The notes under the pieces are model-generated. The model had not been told where the DNA came from and made no database searches. It worked only from the letters and a program-made list of their open reading frames with translations. Positions 54,016-63,131 of a stretch of 64,000 nucleotides of DNA are shown here, in pieces; the stretch's first letter is position 1, and the number at the start of each line of letters is the position of its first letter. The stretch is from Mycolicibacterium sp. HK-90 (GTDB lineage Bacteria > Actinomycetota > Actinomycetes > Mycobacteriales > Mycobacteriaceae). Where the stretch lies: NCBI RefSeq assembly GCF_030486405.1, contig NZ_CP129613.1:6324001-6388000 (forward strand). Reading direction: 5' to 3'. The translations under genes and the position numbers were made by a program.

Positions 54016-54871
54016 GGGCGTACACCCCGGTCATCGCGGTCAGCGCCGCCCTGATCCGCATGCTGCCGGTGACCCGCGCGTGCGGAACCCGCTGAATCGT
54101 CAAGAACTCGGAAAGCTCTTCGCGACGCCGGGTTTCGGCCCGCTGGTAGGCCTCGATCACATGCCTGTCCAGGTCCGCCACGATGGGCCGGCCGTCGGCG
54201 ACTTCGTAGCTGCGGCCGGTCTGCCGATGTGCGCTCGCCGCGGGCATGTCGCTGACCAGGGCCCACAGCACATCGTGGCGGGCCGTCAGGGAGCCGAGCA
54301 CCTCGGTCAACCGGTCACTGACCTCCGGTTCGTCGGATACCACGAAGATCAGCAACCGGTGCCGGTAATGACGGGCGACCCACTCGAGCTGAACCAGGAT
54401 GTCGCTGGGCCCGGGCTGGTCGGTGGTGTGGTGCTGGAACCGGTGCAGCATGCTTTCGATGTGGGTCTCCCCGCGGCGCAACCGGATGTCCACGTTGCCG
54501 CGACGGTCCCCGAGCACCATGGCGATCTCGTCGGACCGGGGCAGTGTCATCAGTCCGATGGCGCCGATGAGATTCAGCGCCACAGTCCTCTTCAGCTCAC
54601 CTGACGGTGCCAGGGCGCAGACGTTGCGGCCGGCGTCGGCGACCACGAGGACCTTGTGGTGCTTCTCCGAGACGAACCGTTTGATCAGGGTGTGCCCGGA
54701 GCGTGCGGTGGCCTTCCAGTCGATGTCGCGGACGTCGTCACCGGGGACGTAGGGGCGCAGCTCGTCGAATTCCAGGCTGCGCGTGTGGATCAGGGCATAG
54801 CGGCCACCTTCGAGCAACCCACCCACGTCGCGGCCGGCATACGCCTTTGCGGAGTCCAAGTACCTGCCCAC
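54005..54871 (-). CDS. DUF58 domain protein
   Basis: A 288-residue protein of the DUF58 family, which partners with MoxR ATPases. The signature RPYVPGDDVRDIDWKATARS is near residue 40, and HKVLVVADAGRNVCAL plus HRLLIFVVSDEPEVSDRL form the vWA-like second half. The GTG at 54871 lies 7 bp after the MoxR stop codon with GAGG about 6 nt upstream; an ATG at 54910 would overlap MoxR by 32 bp. It probably links the ATPase to the membrane-bound vWA proteins. Confidence 0.85.
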   Translation of the reverse strand: MGRYLDSAKAYAGRDVGGLLEGGRYALIHTRSLEFDELRPYVPGDDVRDIDWKATARSGHTLIKRFVSEKHHKVLVVADAGRNVCALAPSGELKRTVALNLIGAIGLMTLPRSDEIAMVLGDRRGNVDIRLRRGETHIESMLHRFQHHTTDQPGPSDILVQLEWVARHYRHRLLIFVVSDEPEVSDRLTEVLGSLTARHDVLWALVSDMPAASAHRQTGRSYEVADGRPIVADLDRHVIEAYQRAETRRREELSEFLTIQRVPHARVTGSMRIRAALTAMTGVYARAG

Positions 54872-54878
54872 GACGGCC

Positions 54879-55880
54879 TCACGGGACCTGGACCGCGCGC
54901 AGCACCGCATCGACGACGACGTCGGGGGTGATCCGGGCGGTCGCCGCCTCGAAGCCGAGGATCAGCCGGTGCCGCAGCACCCGGTGGGCCAGCCGGGCGA
55001 TGTCGTCGGGCACCACGTGGTCGCGGCCGCGCAACACGGCCAGGGCCCGCGCGGTCCGGCAGAACGCGAGCGTGGCCCGCGGGCTGGCCCCGTACTCGAT
55101 CACCCGGGCGAGGTTCGCCGGCAGGTGCCGACCGGGCTCGCGGGTGACGGCGACCAGCCGGCTGGCGTATTCGACCAGTGCGCGGTCCAGATAGACCGAG
55201 GCGACGATGTCCTGGACCCGGCGCACGTCGTCGATGGTGACGACAGGCTCGGCACGGTGCCCGCGGTCGTAGAGGCCGGCGTCCATTCGGGCCGCGATCT
55301 CGACCTCATCCTCGATCGTCGGATAGCCCACGATCTCCTTGAGCATGAACCGGTCGGTCTGGGCCTCCGACAGCGGATAGGTGCCCTCCTGGTCGACGGG
55401 ATTCTGCGTGGCGATGACGAGAAATGGTTCGGGGATGGGATATTCGACGCCGGCGATCGTGGTCTGCCGTTCCTCCATCGCCTCCAGCATGGCGCTCTGC
55501 GTCTTGGCACTGGAGCGGTTGATCTCGTCGAGCAACACGATGTTGGCGTGCACCGGGCCGAGCTGGGTGGCGAAGGAATTGTGGGCGGCCTCGTAGATCT
55601 GCGTGCCGACGATGTCGCTGGGCAGGAGATCCGGCGTGCATTGGATACGGCGGAAGCTGCCGTCGATCGACTCGGCCACGACCCGGGCCGCGGTGGTCTT
55701 TGCCAGTCCGGGCACACTCTCCAGCAGCAGGTGCCCACCGGCGAGCAACGCGACCAACATCGATTCGCGCAGGTGGTCCTGCCCTACCACCCGGGTGGCG
55801 AACGCCGAGGTCACCGCACCCACGATGCGCTGGGCTTCGGCGGCGTCGCGCTGGTCAACCTGCAATCGCGGTGCCGTCAT
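54879..55880 (-). CDS. MoxR-type AAA+ ATPase
   Basis: A 333-residue AAA+ protein. Walker A reads ESVPGLAKTT (the usual GVGKT has Ala for Gly), Walker B NIVLLDEINR, sensor 1 FLVIATQNPVDQ, and arginine finger region YPLSEAQTDRFMLK. MoxR ATPases act as chaperones that load metal ions or assemble complexes with vWA-domain proteins. The ATG at 55880 has GAGAGG about 4-8 nt upstream. It is first in the six-gene operon that ends at 51004. Mycobacteria have three MoxR loci; I cannot say which this corresponds to. Confidence 0.92.
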   Translation of the reverse strand: MTAPRLQVDQRDAAEAQRIVGAVTSAFATRVVGQDHLRESMLVALLAGGHLLLESVPGLAKTTAARVVAESIDGSFRRIQCTPDLLPSDIVGTQIYEAAHNSFATQLGPVHANIVLLDEINRSSAKTQSAMLEAMEERQTTIAGVEYPIPEPFLVIATQNPVDQEGTYPLSEAQTDRFMLKEIVGYPTIEDEVEIAARMDAGLYDRGHRAEPVVTIDDVRRVQDIVASVYLDRALVEYASRLVAVTREPGRHLPANLARVIEYGASPRATLAFCRTARALAVLRGRDHVVPDDIARLAHRVLRHRLILGFEAATARITPDVVVDAVLRAVQVP

Positions 55881-56044
55881 GGATCCTCTCCGGTCGGTCG
55901 TCCCCCTTCCCAGACCAACACGATGTACCCAGACTTTGCCGACTTCATGCCCTGGCAAGCGGTTGCACGGCCGTTCCGGGCGGGGATTAGCGCCGACGCC
56001 GGCCCGGGTATCCGGGCGTCATCCAGGCGCAGAAGGGAATCTCG

Positions 56045-56497
56045 ATGAACCGCAACGATTCGCTACCGAACCCCGACACAGGTTTGGTGCTGACGCACTT
56101 TCTCACCGTCACCGACGTGCCCCGCTCGAGGGCTTTCTACAGCGACGTGCTCGGCGGCGAGGTGGTGATGGCCGAAGACCCGTGCATCGTGAAGCTGGCC
56201 AACAGTTGGCTGATCATGAACCCCGGCGGTGGCCCCACGCCGGACAAACCGGACATCACGTTGCGGCCGCCGAGCGATCCGCACACCGCGACCAGCTTCC
56301 TGAACATCCGGGTGGCCGACATCGAGGAGTGCTACCGCGAATGGAGCTCGAAAGGTGCCGAGTTCCTGACCCCACCCATCGACCGCAAGGCCGAAGTCCG
56401 CTGCTACATGCGCGATCCCGACGGCTACCTCATCGAGGTGGGACAGATGACCGGCCTGTTGAGAGGTGTTCACGCCGGGACGGGCTCACCGACCTGA
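56045..56497 (+). CDS. Glyoxalase/VOC superfamily protein
   Basis: A 150-residue vicinal-oxygen-chelate protein: VLTHFLTVTDVPRSRAFYSD starts the first beta-alpha-beta unit, the second ends with RCYMRDPDGYLIEVGQMTGL. His and Glu in the usual metal positions are present (LTHF, DGYLIEVG). Its substrate is unknown; VOC proteins isomerise, cleave or bind toxic electrophiles. The last 28 bp overlap the convergent MmpL gene's end. Confidence 0.87.
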   Translation: MNRNDSLPNPDTGLVLTHFLTVTDVPRSRAFYSDVLGGEVVMAEDPCIVKLANSWLIMNPGGGPTPDKPDITLRPPSDPHTATSFLNIRVADIEECYREWSSKGAEFLTPPIDRKAEVRCYMRDPDGYLIEVGQMTGLLRGVHAGTGSPT

Positions 56498-59298
56498 CGT
56501 CGCCTCGCATCTCGTTCGACCCGCCGGGGCCACCAGAACCAGCGGCCGAGCAGCACGGCGATGGGCGGCACCACGAAGGTCCGGACCACCATGGTGTCGA
56601 TCAGCAGACCGATGCCGATGGTGGATCCCACCTGGGCGATCGTCACAACGTTGGCACCCAGCATCGCGAACATCGTGAGTCCGAAGACGATCCCGGCGAC
56701 GGTCACGACGCTGCCGGTCCCGGCGAACGCCCGGATCGTGGCGGTGCGGATGCCCGCGTGGGCCTCGTCGCGCAGCCGCATCGCCAGCAGCAGGTTGTAA
56801 TCCGCCCCGACCGCGACCAGGGCGATGAACGCCAAGGCCGGCACGGCCCAGTGCAGGGGCTGACCGACGAGGTGCTGCCAGATCGCCGCGCTGGCGCCGA
56901 GTGCGGAGACGTAGGAGAGCGTGACGGTGGCCAGCACGGCGATTCCGGCGACCGGGCTGCGCAACATGCCGGCGACGATCACGAAAATCAGGATGAGCGT
57001 GGCGATCACGAGCAGCGTGAAGTCGTGTTGCACGTAGGTGATGAGCTCGGCGGTGGCCGTCCCGACCCCGGTGAGGTCGACGACGCCGCTGCCCGCAAGC
57101 GGGGTGTCCTTGAGCGCCTCGCCGGCCGCGATCCGGATCTCGGTGGACCGATCCGCACCGTCGCGCCCCCAGGATTCGCCGTCGCCGTACACCAGCAGCC
57201 GGGTGGCACGGCCGTCGGGAGAGAACATCATCCCCATCACCCGGCGGTATTCGGGGTCGTCGAAAGTCCTTGGCGGCAGGTAGAACCCGCCCTCCGAACT
57301 GCCGTCGAAATCGGCACTCAGCTGCGACAGGTACCCGGTCATCTGTTCCATCTGCGGTCCGACCGAGCCCAGGCTGGAGCGCAGCGAGGCTGTCAGACCG
57401 CGCAATTGCGTCAGCGCCGCGCGCATCGTGGCCACGCCCTGGGCCGCGCCGTCCAGCGAGTCGGTGGCGCCGGCGGCGCCCTCTCGCAGAGCACCGGCGC
57501 CGCCGGCGAGCCTGCCGGTGGCGCTGACCGCATCGTCGAGCGGTGCGACGATCTTCTGCACCGTCGAGCAGATCGGGTTTCCCGCGCAATCGGGGGTGTT
57601 GTTGACGAACTGACGCAGCGGATCGGCATATCCGGACACCGTCTGCAGATTGCCCTGCAGCCCGGTCATCCCGGCACCGATGTCCTGCGAACCGGCGCCG
57701 ACGCGGTCCAGACCGTCCACCGCACCGGTCAGCCCACGTTGCATGCCGTCCAGGGAGGCGTCGAGCTGATCGATCGTGGCCAGCACGGTGTCCACCGACG
57801 CCATCCCGTCGAGCGCGGATTGCGCTGTGCCGTCGAGCTGTTCGCCGATCTGACCGGCCTGGTAGGTCAACGTGCCCTGGCGCACCGGGGTGCCGGCCGG
57901 CCGGCTGGCCGATTGCACCGTCCGAACCCCACGCACGTCGAGAATCCTTCTGGTGACGCGCTCGATGGTGATCAGCCCGGCCGGGGTGCGCAGATCGTGA
58001 TCGGCCTCGATCGACACGATCTCGGGCAGCAGGCGATTGTCCGGGAACCGGCCATGGATCGCCTGATATCCGCGGCTCGAGTCGGTGCTGGCCGGCTGAG
58101 CTGCCAGTTCCGCGAAGGTGATCTTGGCACCGAGAAGCGGCAGCGCGCAGACGATCAGCGCGGCCACCGCGACCACGAGCACCGGCCCCGGCCAGCGGGC
58201 CACTGCCGTGCCGATCCGGCGCCAGCGCCGGCTGATCTTCGCGGCGCGGGGCTCGAGCCAGCCGCGCCGGGAGGCCAGGCCGATCAATGCCGGGGTGAGG
58301 GTGAGCGCACCCAGCATCGCCGCGAGAACGCCTATCCCACTGGGTATCCCCGCACTGCGCAGGAAGTTCACCTTGGCGAAGCTGAGGCAGAACAGGGCGG
58401 TCGCGATGGTGGCGGAGGATCCGGCGATCACCGGCGCCACCCGACGGTAGGCGTCGGCCAGTGCGTCCGGCGCCGGCATGCCGGACCGGCGGTTCTCGTG
58501 ATAGCGGCCGATCAGGAAGATCCCGTAGTCGGTACCCGCACCCAACACCATCGCCGACATCAACGCCACCGAGAACACCGACACCTCGATCACGCCGTGC
58601 TCACCGAGCAGCGCGACCACGGGGCGGGCGACCGCCAGGGACAGGCCGACGGCGGCCAACGGCACCGCCGCGGTGATCGGCGAGCGGTAGACGAACAACA
58701 ACAGTGCGGCGATCAGACCGACGGTCAAGACGGTGATCTTCGCCAATTGCGCGTCCAGGGCAGTGAATTCGTCGACCAGGCTGGGGCCGGGGCCGGTCAC
58801 ATGGGTGCGCAGTCCGGCCGGCGTGCCGACCGCGTCGACGGCGGCACGCAGGGCTGCCACGGCCTCGGTGGCGGTGCTGCTGCCGAGTTGGCCGGAGAGC
58901 CGGGCCATCAGGTAGGCCGCCTTGTGGTCCCGACTCTCGAAAACCGCTGCGGCGGCCGGGTCGTCCCACAGGTCCATCACCGATTCGACCCCGGGGGTCG
59001 CTGTGCGCAGCCGGTCGGCCAGCGTTCGGTAGTACGCGCGGTCGGCGTCGCCCAGTTCCCGGTCGGCGTCGAGCACGACGTAGGCGATGTTGTTGCTGTC
59101 GGAATCCCCGAACCGGCTACCCATCCGCTGCGCTGCCTGGGTGGCGCCCGAGTCAGCCGGGAAGAACGCCCGCGACTGCTCTTTGACGACATGTTCGAGT
59201 TGCGGCACCGCGACGTTGCCGATGCCGGCCAGCACCACCCAGACCGCCATGACCAGGAGTGCGTACCGGCTCATGGCCCGGGCAACGGTCTCTGACAT
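56470..59298 (-). CDS. MmpL/RND family transporter
   Basis: A 942-residue RND transporter of the mycobacterial MmpL type. There are two sets of membrane helices, each beginning with one helix and a large periplasmic domain; the essential charge-relay motifs are GAGTDYGIFLIGRY (about residue 255) and GADYNLLLAMRLRDE (about residue 830). MmpL proteins export lipids to the envelope, driven by proton motive force. No mmpS gene is adjacent. The ATG at 59298 has GGGGAG about 5 nt upstream; an ATG at 59316 lies inside the TetR operator. It is divergent from a TetR gene that probably represses it. Confidence 0.9.
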   Translation of the reverse strand: MSETVARAMSRYALLVMAVWVVLAGIGNVAVPQLEHVVKEQSRAFFPADSGATQAAQRMGSRFGDSDSNNIAYVVLDADRELGDADRAYYRTLADRLRTATPGVESVMDLWDDPAAAAVFESRDHKAAYLMARLSGQLGSSTATEAVAALRAAVDAVGTPAGLRTHVTGPGPSLVDEFTALDAQLAKITVLTVGLIAALLLFVYRSPITAAVPLAAVGLSLAVARPVVALLGEHGVIEVSVFSVALMSAMVLGAGTDYGIFLIGRYHENRRSGMPAPDALADAYRRVAPVIAGSSATIATALFCLSFAKVNFLRSAGIPSGIGVLAAMLGALTLTPALIGLASRRGWLEPRAAKISRRWRRIGTAVARWPGPVLVVAVAALIVCALPLLGAKITFAELAAQPASTDSSRGYQAIHGRFPDNRLLPEIVSIEADHDLRTPAGLITIERVTRRILDVRGVRTVQSASRPAGTPVRQGTLTYQAGQIGEQLDGTAQSALDGMASVDTVLATIDQLDASLDGMQRGLTGAVDGLDRVGAGSQDIGAGMTGLQGNLQTVSGYADPLRQFVNNTPDCAGNPICSTVQKIVAPLDDAVSATGRLAGGAGALREGAAGATDSLDGAAQGVATMRAALTQLRGLTASLRSSLGSVGPQMEQMTGYLSQLSADFDGSSEGGFYLPPRTFDDPEYRRVMGMMFSPDGRATRLLVYGDGESWGRDGADRSTEIRIAAGEALKDTPLAGSGVVDLTGVGTATAELITYVQHDFTLLVIATLILIFVIVAGMLRSPVAGIAVLATVTLSYVSALGASAAIWQHLVGQPLHWAVPALAFIALVAVGADYNLLLAMRLRDEAHAGIRTATIRAFAGTGSVVTVAGIVFGLTMFAMLGANVVTIAQVGSTIGIGLLIDTMVVRTFVVPPIAVLLGRWFWWPRRVERDARRRQVGEPVPA

Positions 59299-59313
59299 CG
59301 GCTCCCCCACCGT

Positions 59314-59349
59314 CATAACAATGTTATTGGCAGGTATAACATTGTTATG
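59314..59349. promoter_or_regulatory. Double palindromic TetR operator
   Basis: CATAACAATGTTAT (59314-59327) and ATAACATTGTTATG (59336-59349) are exact reverse complements around an 8-bp spacer, and each half is itself nearly self-complementary (ATAACA-A-TGTTAT). The result is two dimer sites between mmpL and tetR. The high AT content stands out against the background. Confidence 0.75.
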
Positions 59350-59354
59350 GCAGC

Positions 59355-60089
59355 ATGTCCATCACGATGGGGACGATGGGAATTCGCGAGCGCCTGATCG
59401 AGGAAAGCCTCCAGGTCCTGGAGGAGAGCGGGCCCGAGGCGCTCAACGCGCGCATGCTCGCCAAGCGGATCGGCGCCTCCACGATGGCGGTCTACACGCA
59501 CTTCGACGGCATGCCCGGCCTGTACGAGGCGCTGGTGCGGGAGTCCTTCGTCCGATTCGGCGACCACCTCGGCCGGCGCGACGACACCGACGACCCGGTT
59601 GCCGATCTGCTCGCCTCCGGCCTGGCCTACCGCGAATACGCGCTGACCTACCCGCAGCGCTACCGCATGATGTTCGGGATCACCTCACCGTCGATCGCGC
59701 TGCCCATCGGTCGCGATCTCACCGTCGACGGCAACCCGGCCGACCTGTCCGAGATCAACTCGGTGTTCGCCCAGATCCCGGCTTTCGTCCGGCGCTGTAT
59801 GGAGGCCGGCGCCATCGACGAAAGCGATCCGGTGGCCGTCGCCGCCCAGATCTGGACCATGATGCACGGCTACGTCCTGGCCGAGATCATCGGCGTCTTC
59901 GGCACCGACGGCGGCGGGGTCCCTCGGGTGCTGGCCCCGCACATCACCAACCTCCTCGTCGGCCTCGGCGGCGACCGCGCACGCATCCACCGGTCCTTCG
60001 AGCGGTTGGCTCCCCCCGCGACACCGCCACGCCCGAACCCGCCCGCGACGGCGACCGTCCGGCGCGGGCGCCGCAGCGGCAACCCCTGA
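59355..60089 (+). CDS. TetR family transcriptional regulator of the MmpL gene
   Basis: A 244-residue TetR-type regulator. N-terminus: GIRERLIEESLQVLEESGPE and KRIGASTMAVYTHFDGMPGL as the HTH. A TetR_C-type helical domain follows, then a Pro/Arg-rich tail (about 215-244) unusual for the family. It starts at the ATG at 59355, 5 bp after the second operator half. Its stop lies 6 bp from the convergent alcohol dehydrogenase gene. Repression of the adjacent MmpL exporter is the obvious function. Confidence 0.9.
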   Translation: MSITMGTMGIRERLIEESLQVLEESGPEALNARMLAKRIGASTMAVYTHFDGMPGLYEALVRESFVRFGDHLGRRDDTDDPVADLLASGLAYREYALTYPQRYRMMFGITSPSIALPIGRDLTVDGNPADLSEINSVFAQIPAFVRRCMEAGAIDESDPVAVAAQIWTMMHGYVLAEIIGVFGTDGGGVPRVLAPHITNLLVGLGGDRARIHRSFERLAPPATPPRPNPPATATVRRGRRSGNP

Positions 60090-60095
60090 CCCCGC

Positions 60096-61277
60096 TCAGG
60101 GCTTGAGCATGACCTTGACGGCGCCGTCCTGCTTCTTCTGGAAGATGTCGTAGCCGTGCGGGGCCTCGTCGAGCGGTAGGACGTGGGTGGCGAAGCCGTC
60201 GACTCCCAGTGGGTCGTCATCGCCGAGCAGCGGCAGGATGTCGTCGACCCACTTCTTGACGTTGGCCTGGCCCATGCGCAGCTGGACCTGCTTGTCGAAC
60301 AGGGTCAGCATCGGCAACGGGTCGGCCATGCCGCCGTAGACGCCGATCAGCGAGATGGTGCCGCCGCGGCGCACGGTGTCGATCGCCGTATAGAACGCGT
60401 CGAGCCGGTCCAGCCCCACGGTTTGCATCAACGGTTTGGCGATGGCATCGGGCATCAGCGCGGTCACCTTCTGCAGTGTCGAGGCCACGGGTGAGCCGTG
60501 GGCCTCCATTCCGACGGCGTCGATCACCGAATCCGTCCCGCGGCCCGCGGTCATCGTCCGCACCGCATCCCCCACCGACCCGTCCAGTGAGTCCAGGTCG
60601 ATCGTGGAGATACCCCGCGCTTCGGCACGGGCCAGCCGGTCCCGGACGCGGTCCACCGCGATCACGCGGTAGCCGAGATGCGCTGCGATGCGGGCTGCCA
60701 TGTCCCCGATCGGACCGAGGCCGAGCACCGTGACGGATCCGCCGTCGGGAATCTCCGCGTACGCGACGGCCTGCCAGGCCGTGGGCAGCACGTCCGAGAG
60801 GTAGACGAACCTCGAATCCGGTGGCCCCTCCGGCACTTTGATGTGGGTGAACTGGGCCTGGGGCACCCTGAGGTACTCGGCTTGGCCGCCGGGGACGCTG
60901 CCGTACAGCTCCGAGTAGCCGAACAGTGCCGCGCCCATACCCCGATCGCGGACCTGGGTCGTCTCGCATTGCGTGTAGAGCTGCAGATCGCACATGTAGC
61001 AGTGCCCGCACGAAATCTGAAAGGGGATGACCACGCGGTCGCCCACGGACAGGTTGTCGACGCCCGAGCCCACCTCCTGGACGAGGCCCATCGGTTCGTG
61101 GCCCAGGATGTCGCCCGGATGCATGAAGGCGCCGAGCACTTCGTAGAGGTGCAGGTCCGAGCCACAGATGTTGGTCGAGGTCACCTCGATGACCGCGTCG
61201 GTGGGCTCGCGAATCTCAGGGTCGGGCACGGTGTCGACCCGCACGTCCCGCCGGCCGTGCCAGGTAACGGCTTTCAC
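60096..61277 (-). CDS. Zinc-dependent alcohol dehydrogenase, formaldehyde-dehydrogenase-like
   Basis: A 393-residue MDR-family dehydrogenase with both zinc sites: catalytic (NICGSDLHLYE, ILGHEPMG) and structural, where CGHCYMCDLQLYTQC gives the four cysteines. The nucleotide motif is VLGLGPIGDMAARIAAHLGY. The C-terminal helix pattern resembles glutathione-independent formaldehyde dehydrogenase-like enzymes. The GTG at 61277 with GGGAGAG upstream gives the family N-terminus KAVTWHGRRDVRVDTVPDPE. It is divergent from a flavin reductase-like gene across 73 bp. Confidence 0.9.
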   Translation of the reverse strand: MKAVTWHGRRDVRVDTVPDPEIREPTDAVIEVTSTNICGSDLHLYEVLGAFMHPGDILGHEPMGLVQEVGSGVDNLSVGDRVVIPFQISCGHCYMCDLQLYTQCETTQVRDRGMGAALFGYSELYGSVPGGQAEYLRVPQAQFTHIKVPEGPPDSRFVYLSDVLPTAWQAVAYAEIPDGGSVTVLGLGPIGDMAARIAAHLGYRVIAVDRVRDRLARAEARGISTIDLDSLDGSVGDAVRTMTAGRGTDSVIDAVGMEAHGSPVASTLQKVTALMPDAIAKPLMQTVGLDRLDAFYTAIDTVRRGGTISLIGVYGGMADPLPMLTLFDKQVQLRMGQANVKKWVDDILPLLGDDDPLGVDGFATHVLPLDEAPHGYDIFQKKQDGAVKVMLKP

Positions 61278-61350
61278 AGGTGCTCTCCCATCGCTCGCGG
61301 TGTCGCAGGTGGGGGCTACCCCGCCAGCCCGGCGCCAAACCGGCACCGCC

Positions 61351-61863
61351 ATGGCCGAGAATGGTCGGGTGGCGCAGAGCTGGGATGGGTTCGACCGGTT
61401 CGTCGGGCTCCTCGATTACCCGATGTTCGTCGTGACCGCGCGAGCCGAGGCCGGCCCGGCGGGCTGCCTGGTGGGATTCACCACGCAGGCAAGCATCGAT
61501 CCACCCCGGTTCCTGGCCGCGATCTCGAAGAACAACCACACCTTTGCCGCCGCCGAATCGGCGACCCACCTCGGTGTGCACCTGCTCGCCCGCGACGACC
61601 TGGAGTTGGCCCGCTGGTTCGGCGGGCAGACCGGCGACGAGGTCGACAAGTTCGCCGAATGCCGTTGGCATACCGGCCCCGCCGCGACCCCGATCCTCGA
61701 TGCCGCGCCGGCCTGGTTCGTGGGGGTCATCCTCGACCGCTTCGATCTCGGTGACCACGTCGGGTACCTGTTGAATCCGGTTGCCGGCCAAGCGCCCGAC
61801 GAACCGGAACCCTGGGTCAGTCTCACCGATGTGGCCGACCTCGAGCCCGGCCACGAGGCCTGA
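61351..61863 (+). CDS. Flavin reductase-like FMN-binding protein
   Basis: A 170-residue split-barrel protein: FVGLLDYPMFVVTARAEAGP, then GFTTQASIDPPRFLAAISKN and HLGVHLLARDDLELARWFGG match the flavin reductase-like (FMN-binding) family. It would bind FMN and supply reduced flavin, or act alone as a small reductase. The ATG at 61351 has only a weak ribosome site; a GTG at 61369 is an alternative. Stop codons of this gene and the convergent Nudix gene are 2 bp apart. Confidence 0.86.
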   Translation: MAENGRVAQSWDGFDRFVGLLDYPMFVVTARAEAGPAGCLVGFTTQASIDPPRFLAAISKNNHTFAAAESATHLGVHLLARDDLELARWFGGQTGDEVDKFAECRWHTGPAATPILDAAPAWFVGVILDRFDLGDHVGYLLNPVAGQAPDEPEPWVSLTDVADLEPGHEA

Positions 61864-61865
61864 CG

Positions 61866-62585
61866 CTACCTCCAGGCGAACACCGGCTGTTCGAGCTCGC
61901 CGACCGGATCGGTGCGGCCCTCGAGGCCCAGCCAACGCATCTGCAGCAGGACCGCGCCGGTCGGCGCGTGAATCAGATCGTTGCCCAACGGAATCTGCAC
62001 CACCGGGCGCGGGCTCTCCGGGATCGTGATGAACCGCGGCGAATCCGGACGCTGCAGTTGGTGCAATCCGACCCGGTAGACCGCCACCACCTCGTCGGGT
62101 GCGGGACGCAGATCCAACCGGCCGCCGCCCCAGATCACCACCGGAGTGATCACATAACCGGAGCGGGTCGGGTAATCGTCGAGCAGGCCGAGCACCGCCG
62201 AATCGGGCAGGTTCACCCCGACCTCTTCGTCCAGCTCCCGCAGGGCGGCCTCGACCGCGGACTCACCGGGATCCAGCCTGCCACCGGGCAACGCCCACTG
62301 CGCCGCATGGGACGACAGCCGAGAGGCCCTGCGGCACAACAGAAACGCCGCTCCGCCAGACACGTCGACCATGCGGCCGTCCAAACCGGGTTCCGGCATC
62401 GGCCGTCCCCCGATCCAGTCGTCGACCGGCGCCGGATCCACTCGATCCTCGCCGAGCTCCGAGTCCACCACCACCACCGCGACCGCCGCGTGCCGTTTCG
62501 TCGGGTCGGTCACCCGGCGTCGTTCATGCCCGGCCAGGTTCGCACCGATCTGTTGCCGCAGCGCTTCGTCATAGGCGATCGTCAC
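61866..62585 (-). CDS. Nudix hydrolase
   Basis: A 239-residue Nudix protein. The catalytic Nudix box is GGRLDPGESAVEAALRELDE followed by EVGV, with the Arg and Glu residues that bind metal in place. An N-terminal segment (about 1-85) precedes the box and a C-terminal extension (about 165-239) follows, as in CoA-type or larger Nudix hydrolases. Substrates may be CoA or other nucleoside diphosphate derivatives. The start is a GTG at 62585. Confidence 0.9.
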   Translation of the reverse strand: MTIAYDEALRQQIGANLAGHERRRVTDPTKRHAAVAVVVVDSELGEDRVDPAPVDDWIGGRPMPEPGLDGRMVDVSGGAAFLLCRRASRLSSHAAQWALPGGRLDPGESAVEAALRELDEEVGVNLPDSAVLGLLDDYPTRSGYVITPVVIWGGGRLDLRPAPDEVVAVYRVGLHQLQRPDSPRFITIPESPRPVVQIPLGNDLIHAPTGAVLLQMRWLGLEGRTDPVGELEQPVFAWR

Positions 62586-62627
62586 CGCTCGACCATAAGC
62601 GGGACGCGGTGAACCGGACCGGTGAGG

Positions 62628-63014
62628 TCACGACGTGGGCTGGTCGGCCTTGCGGGTCTGCTGATAGAGCGCGAGCTTCCATCCGTCGGAGGTCCGGTGG
62701 TAGACGCTGGACATGGCGCCGACGAAGGCGGGATCGTCCCCGTCGCGGTACGCCGTGGCCTGGTACACCAGGGCGGCGTTGTCGTCGTCGGCAGTAACCA
62801 AGTGGACCCCGCTGAGCTCGTAGGCGCGCCACGGCGGGGATTGCGCGAGGGCACTGACGACGGTGTTGCGGTCCATCACCATGCCGTTCGCGAGGACCAT
62901 GACGGCGTCGGGCAGCATCACCTCGCCGTAGAAGTCGGCGCCGCTCGACTCGCAGAGCGAGTCCCACCCGGCCCGTTCGATCTTCAGGAGTTCATCGAGC
63001 ACTGGACTGGTCAT
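62628..63014 (-). CDS. SnoaL-like / DUF4440 (NTF2-fold) protein
   Basis: A 128-residue NTF2-fold protein: LLKIERAGWDSLCESSGADF, YGEVMLPDAVMVLANGMVMD, ALVYQATAYRDGDDPAFVGA and SVYHRTSDGWKLALYQQTRK. No catalytic residues can be singled out, so it may be a small-molecule binder. The ATG at 63014 is preferred to one at 63047, which would add a hydrophobic stretch without similarity. It is divergent from the cutinase gene across 117 bp. Confidence 0.83.
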   Translation of the reverse strand: MTSPVLDELLKIERAGWDSLCESSGADFYGEVMLPDAVMVLANGMVMDRNTVVSALAQSPPWRAYELSGVHLVTADDDNAALVYQATAYRDGDDPAFVGAMSSVYHRTSDGWKLALYQQTRKADQPTS

Positions 63015-63131
63015 CGTTATGCAATACCCGCTGCACAGCGCCACCATGTCTGCGCACAGCTGTGAAAACAGTGGTAGAAGTGGTTACTGGGTACAGCGGT
63101 TCACATGGGACAGATCTGATCGAGGAGAGGC

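Noticed and set aside
55603..59295. Very long plus-strand open frame (1230 codons) opposite the MmpL and MoxR genes
   Set aside because: Its product is low-complexity Arg/Gly/His-rich sequence produced by codon bias of the minus-strand genes, while those genes have clear family motifs.
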